Assembly (NCBI GenBank): GCA_020850755.1
Contig: JADZEB010000042.1
Coordinates: forward strand, 1 to 62,219
Direction of reading: 5' to 3'
Length of the DNA stretch: 62,219 nt
Source of the DNA: Alphaproteobacteria bacterium
GTDB taxonomy: Bacteria; Pseudomonadota; Alphaproteobacteria; Acetobacterales; Acetobacteraceae
The translations under genes were made by a program, and so were the position numbers. Positions 59,019-62,219 of the stretch are shown here, one piece after another; the first letter of the stretch is position 1, and every line of letters begins with the position of its first letter. Below the pieces are notes generated by a model that had not been told where the DNA came from, ran no database searches, and saw only the letters and a program-made list of their open reading frames with translations.

Positions 59019-60017
59019 ATGATCCGTCGCCGCACCCTTCTTGCCGGCACCGCCGCCGCGGCTGCCGCCACCACACTGCCCGCGCCGTTCGTGCGTGCGC
59101 AGGCACGCCAGCGCATGGTGATCGCCACCGGCGTCGATCCCTCCTTCTCGGCCTACTATGTCGCCAAGGAGGGCGGCTTTTTCGAGCGCAACGGCCTGGA
59201 TGTCCAGGTGAACACCGGCCCCTCGGGCTCGGCGATGGTGGCCTTCCTGGTCGGCAACCAGGTCAACTCGGCCTACGGCGCCGAGCAGGCGGGCGTTTCC
59301 GCGCACAATGTGGACAACAACGTGGTCGTCGTGGCCGAGGGCGTCACGCTGTTGCGCTGGCTTGCCGTGGTCGGGCGCAATGTCGAGAACATGGCCGCTC
59401 TCAAGGGCAAGCGCGTTGGCGTGGCGCGCGGCACCGGCTCGGAGACCTTCTGGCTGGCGGTGGTGGCGGCCCAGCGCCTCAACCCGGCCGACTACACCAT
59501 CGTCAATGTCGAGGCGCCCGAGATGGTCGCGGCGCTGGAGCGCGGCAACATCGACGCCTTCGTCGCCTGGGAGCCCTGGCCGAGCCGTTCGGTGCGCGCC
59601 GTGCGCGGCTCGAAGATCATCCTGGCCAACCAGGATGTCGGCATCCTGATCCGCAACTTCATCTACATGAACCGCGGCTGGATCGGGCAGAACGAGGATG
59701 CCTCGAAGCGGTTCATGACCGCGCTGGTGCAGGCGACCGACTACATGAAGTCGAACGTCGATGAGTCGGCAGCCCATGTGGCGCGCTTCCTGCGCCAGGA
59801 CCGCGACTTCGTGAAGGAGCTGATGGGCAAGGTGGAGTTCACCATGCACCTGACCGACGACAGCCTGGGCAATGTCCAGCTCGCGATCGATCAGCTGCGT
59901 GGCATGAACCGGCTGACCAAGGAGGTGGACTGGAACCGCTACGTCTATCCGGATCTTCTGCGCAGCGTGGCGCCGAACCGGGTGCGCATCTCCGGGTTGC
60001 CGCCACGCCGCGGCTGA
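59019..60017 (+). CDS. ABC transporter substrate-binding protein (NMT1/SsuA-like)
   Basis: A 332-residue periplasmic binding protein. The signal region MIRRRTLLAGTAAAAAATTL with two adjacent Arg pairs suggests Tat export; cleavage is near AQA. The mature part has 'GVDPSFSAYYVAKEGGFFERNGLDVQVN', 'NMAALKGKRVGVARGTGSETFWLAV' and 'AAFVAWEPWPSRSVRA'-like stretches typical of SsuA/TauA/NMT1 proteins. The ATG at 59019 has AAGGGAG upstream. The ligand (sulfonate, nitrate-type or organic acid) is open. A strong hairpin follows the gene. Confidence 0.92.
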   Translation: MIRRRTLLAGTAAAAAATTLPAPFVRAQARQRMVIATGVDPSFSAYYVAKEGGFFERNGLDVQVNTGPSGSAMVAFLVGNQVNSAYGAEQAGVSAHNVDNNVVVVAEGVTLLRWLAVVGRNVENMAALKGKRVGVARGTGSETFWLAVVAAQRLNPADYTIVNVEAPEMVAALERGNIDAFVAWEPWPSRSVRAVRGSKIILANQDVGILIRNFIYMNRGWIGQNEDASKRFMTALVQATDYMKSNVDESAAHVARFLRQDRDFVKELMGKVEFTMHLTDDSLGNVQLAIDQLRGMNRLTKEVDWNRYVYPDLLRSVAPNRVRISGLPPRRG

Positions 60018-60042
60018 AACGTCCGGCGCGCAGGTCGAAAAG

Positions 60043-60069
60043 GAAAGGGGGCCCTCGCGGCCCCCTTTC
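60043..60069. terminator. Bidirectional terminator between the ABC importer and the hydrolase gene
   Basis: A perfect 11-bp stem (60043-60053 with 60059-60069, gaaagggggcc and its complement) with a 5-nt loop. It is followed on the plus strand by TTTCTT and, on the minus strand, by a CTTTTC run. It is 25 bp after the binding-protein stop and 34 bp before the convergent hydrolase stop. Confidence 0.8.
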
Positions 60070-60102
60070 TTCATCCTGGCGGTCCGCCAGTGCGCGCCGG
60101 CT

Positions 60103-60993
60103 TTAGCCCTTCTTGCCGGGAATGATGATCGAGCCGGTGGTGGTGGAGGGGTCGCGCAGCGTCCAGCGCCCGCCATCGACCATGGTCAGGAAATCCAGCA
60201 CGGCGCGGTTGAAGGCGTCGGGGTCCTCCAGGTTCATGGTGTGGCCGCATTTCGGCATCACCAGGAGCGCCGAGGACGGGATCGCGCGCTTGAGGAACAA
60301 GCCCGGCTCCAGCGTCGGGTCGTCCTCGTCGCCGCAGACGATCAGGGTAGGCACCCGCATCTTGCGGAACCCTGCCTCCAGATCGTAGAGCGAGGGACGC
60401 GAGCGCTGCACGCCGAGCATGGTCAGGGCCGAGCCCAGTGTCGAGTGCTCGGCAAGCTGCTTGTGGAACTCGGCCCAGCCGCGCGGGTCCTTCTCCTCGA
60501 ACACGACGCGCGTCGGGCCGCGCGCATAGCTGTCGGCCATCTTCTTCATGCCCTCGGCCTTGATGCGGTTGGCCACCGCCTCGACCTCGGCATGGAACTG
60601 GGCGCGCTTCTCGCGCGTGGCGCCATAGCCCACCCCGGCAGCCGTGAGCGAGACCGCCATGCGCGCATAGCGCAGCCCGAAATGCAGCGCGGCGAAGGCG
60701 CCCATCGACAGACCCACGACATGCGCCTTGCGGATGCCGAGACCCTTCATCACCGCGGCCAGATCGTCGGTTGCGCGGTCCTGGCTGTATTGGGCCGGGT
60801 CCTTGGGAACGTCCGAGGGCGTGTAGCCGCGTGCCCAGTAGACGATGCAGCGGTAGCGGCGGGCGAAGAAGCGCACCTGCGGCTCCCAGCTCCGCCCGTC
60901 GCCGGCGAATTCGTGCACGAAAATCACCGGTGCGCCGCTGCCGGTTTCTTCGTAATAAAGTTTCACGCCATCGTCGGTGGTGATGTGGGGCAT
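60103..60993 (-). CDS. Alpha/beta hydrolase
   Basis: A 296-residue hydrolase. The oxyanion strand is FVHEFAGDGRSW near residue 25, where HG is replaced by HE. The nucleophile elbow is GLSMG (Ser96), the acid is probably in CGDEDDP, and the His in MPKCGHTMNLEDP. The family includes C-C bond hydrolases, enol-lactonases and esterases; the specific substrate is open. The start MPHITTDDG at 60993 has GGAGGAAG upstream; a frame further upstream is open but adds unlikely sequence. It converges with the ABC operon and is divergent from the SUF regulator. Confidence 0.9.
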   Translation of the reverse strand: MPHITTDDGVKLYYEETGSGAPVIFVHEFAGDGRSWEPQVRFFARRYRCIVYWARGYTPSDVPKDPAQYSQDRATDDLAAVMKGLGIRKAHVVGLSMGAFAALHFGLRYARMAVSLTAAGVGYGATREKRAQFHAEVEAVANRIKAEGMKKMADSYARGPTRVVFEEKDPRGWAEFHKQLAEHSTLGSALTMLGVQRSRPSLYDLEAGFRKMRVPTLIVCGDEDDPTLEPGLFLKRAIPSSALLVMPKCGHTMNLEDPDAFNRAVLDFLTMVDGGRWTLRDPSTTTGSIIIPGKKG

Positions 60994-61110
60994 TGCTTCC
61001 TCCGCCTCGCGCCGACCGCCGCAGGTCGGCTTGGCGGCAGATTGGCCCCGGATGCCCGGCCAAGGCAAGGCCGCGGGGGCGTTTTTCCCGCCCAACACCG
61101 CGCCAAACCC

Positions 61111-61161
61111 TTGACGCATCGGGCGCAGAGGCGCATCTACCAAACCAGACTAGACAAGTAG
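61111..61161 (+). promoter_or_regulatory. Candidate promoter with IscR/Rrf2-type operator before the SUF regulator
   Basis: TTGACG at 61111-61116 is a good -35; the -10 is poor. At 61137-61161 lies CTAC, 17 bases, then GTAG, with the right half TAGACAAGTAG matching the IscR half-site YAGTCRRSTAT at 9 of 11 positions; the left half is weaker. That would place the operator over the -10, which fits repression by the Rrf2 protein encoded about 75 bp downstream. Confidence 0.4.
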
Positions 61162-61234
61162 GGTATCCTCGGCGCCGGGCGAGGGCAGAGCCCCGATAGT
61201 GGCGTCCAGGGGATATGGGCAAGGACATGCGCCG

Positions 61235-61726
61235 GTGTTGCGCCTGAGCAAGATGACCGACTATGCGACGGTGCTCCTGACCCAGCTCGGGCGGGGCGCC
61301 GGCCCGTCCGGGGTGCAGACCACGCCCGCGCTGGCGGCGGCCACCGGCCTGCCCGAGCCGACCGTGGCCAAGGTGCTGCGGCTCCTGTCGCAGGCCGAGG
61401 TGGTGGTGTCCCAGCGCGGCGCGCGCGGCGGCTATGCGCTTGCCCGCCCCCTCGGGCAGATCGCGGTGGCCGACGTGATCGCCGCCGTGGACGGGCCGAT
61501 CGCGCTCACGGCCTGCGTCGATGGCGCTTCGGGCAGCTGCGAGGTGGAAAGCCTGTGCCCGGTGCGCGGTCGTTGGGACCCGGTCAACGCCGCCATCCGC
61601 ACCGCGCTTGGCACGATCACGCTGGCCGACATGGACCGCGCCGCCGCCGAGAACTTCGGCCGCCCGCGGGCAGCGACCGCGACGCCGATCGCGGCGACCG
61701 TGCCGCCGCCGTCGGTTGCCGAGTAG
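61235..61726 (+). CDS. Rrf2 family SUF system Fe-S cluster assembly regulator
   Basis: A 163-residue winged-helix regulator. Starting at the GTG 61235 gives MLRLSKMTDYATVLLTQL, the SUF-regulator (TIGR02944-type) opening. The helix-turn-helix is around ATGLPEPTVAKVLRLLSQAEVV and the wing in RGARGGYALARP. Three Cys (in ACVDGASGSCEVESLCPVR) are spaced like the Fe-S ligands of Rrf2/IscR proteins. It probably senses cluster status and represses the suf operon. The longer frame to 61199 adds non-family residues. AAGGA is 9 bases before the GTG. sufB begins 66 bp downstream. Confidence 0.92.
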   Translation: MLRLSKMTDYATVLLTQLGRGAGPSGVQTTPALAAATGLPEPTVAKVLRLLSQAEVVVSQRGARGGYALARPLGQIAVADVIAAVDGPIALTACVDGASGSCEVESLCPVRGRWDPVNAAIRTALGTITLADMDRAAAENFGRPRAATATPIAATVPPPSVAE

Positions 61727-61792
61727 TTTGCCCCGGCGCGCCGCAGGACCGCCCGAGATGCGACCCCATTTCTGCTACAGGACCCGAGGATC

Positions 61793-62219
61793 ATGCCTCC
61801 TGCTGTAACCGACACGATCGAGACCGTCCAGGCCGCCACCGAAGGTGGCTATAAGTGGGGCTTCGTCACCGACATCGAGATGGAGACGGCGCCCAAGGGC
61901 CTGAACGAGGACATCATCCGCTTCATCTCGGCCAAGAAGAAGGAGCCGGAGTGGCTGCTGGAATGGCGGCTCAAGGCATTCCGCACCTGGCTCGAGATGG
62001 AAGAGCCCGACTGGGCGGCGGTGCGCCATCCGCCGATCGACTTCCAGGACGCCTACTACTACGCCGCGCCCAAGCAGAAGGTGGCACCTAAGAGCCTGGA
62101 CGAGGTCGATCCCGAACTGTTGCGCACCTACGAGAAGCTCGGCATCCCGCTCAAGGAGCAGGCGGTGCTGGCCGGCGTTGCCGTCGACGCGGTGTTCGAC
62201 AGCGTCTCGGTCGCGACCA
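61793..62219 (+). CDS. sufB: Fe-S cluster assembly protein SufB (5' part, cut by window edge)
   Basis: The first 142 codons of SufB are present, with no stop before the edge. '[18 protein letters not shown]', '[20 protein letters not shown]' and '[15 protein letters not shown]' are the conserved SufB N-terminus, and '[18 protein letters not shown]' follows. SufB is the scaffold of the SufBCD complex that builds Fe-S clusters. The full protein should be about 480-490 residues. The start at 61793 follows the SUF regulator by 66 bp, with ACCCGAGGATC (GAGGA) just upstream. Confidence 0.95.
   Translation, partial: MPPAVTDTIETVQAATEGGYKWGFVTDIEMETAPKGLNEDIIRFISAKKKEPEWLLEWRLKAFRTWLEMEEPDWAAVRHPPIDFQDAYYYAAPKQKVAPKSLDEVDPELLRTYEKLGIPLKEQAVLAGVAVDAVFDSVSVAT

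Overview
This is GC-rich bacterial chromosome (very high G+C throughout, dense genes, many 4-base ATGA/GTGA overlaps). The gene content suggests an alphaproteobacterium, probably Rhodospirillales/Acetobacteraceae-like: a Bug/TctC substrate-binding protein, a TAXI-type TRAP transporter with fused permease, a FixK/FNR-type box before a host-attachment gene, and an Rrf2-type SUF regulator next to sufB. The taxonomic call is inference. No rRNA, tRNA, CRISPR array, phage or insertion sequence was seen, and composition looks even apart from a slightly AT-richer gap near 29.0-29.4 kb.

Layout. 0-7.5 kb: a two-component flavin monooxygenase pair (LLM enzyme plus flavin reductase) divergent from a Bug substrate-binding protein, then a small membrane protein, a host-attachment protein with a class II-like FNR box, a quinone oxidoreductase, a second LLM oxidoreductase and a DUF445 protein. 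7.8-16.2 kb: a histidine-rich membrane-anchored protein with a metal ABC ATPase and permease but no binding protein; convergent to it an RND efflux pump and adaptor driven by a clear promoter/operator; an MgtC/DUF4010 and a UPF0114 membrane protein. 16.3-22.3 kb: RidA, a three-domain acyl-ligase/ACP/PlsC fusion, a fumarase-superfamily lyase and a K+-channel-like protein. 22.4-31.2 kb: a surface-sugar locus. rfbB, rfbA, an atypical epimerase and a DegT aminotransferase make a dTDP-(amino)deoxysugar. Facing them are a methyltransferase, a GtrB/ArnC-like glycosyltransferase and a 4-TM flippase-like protein, and then a GT-C-like membrane protein; together they could form a lipid-linked sugar export and transfer route.

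31.2-45.7 kb: an isocitrate-lyase-superfamily enzyme, a MaoC-type hydratase, a TAXI TRAP transporter, two EamA transporters flanking an M20 peptidase/enolase-superfamily/M24 peptidase operon, an MBL hydrolase, a NUDIX hydrolase and a nitroreductase. 45.8-60 kb: a D-cysteine desulfhydrase/cysteate lyase-like enzyme, an Ldh2-type dehydrogenase, an amidase and a polysaccharide deacetylase converge on a five-gene acyl-CoA catabolic operon (MmgE/PrpD, SDR, acyl-CoA dehydrogenase, ADP-forming CoA ligase, second deacetylase), which is divergent from a nitrate/sulfonate-type ABC importer. 60-62.2 kb: an alpha/beta hydrolase, then the SUF regulator and the start of sufB, cut by the window edge.

Best leads: the binding-protein-less metal importer with its His-rich partner; the dTDP-sugar/lipid-linked sugar module; an intergenic palindromic repeat whose end supplies the stop codon of the neighbouring gene in both copies; the RND promoter with a perfect 16-bp operator in its spacer; and the FNR box before the host-attachment gene.
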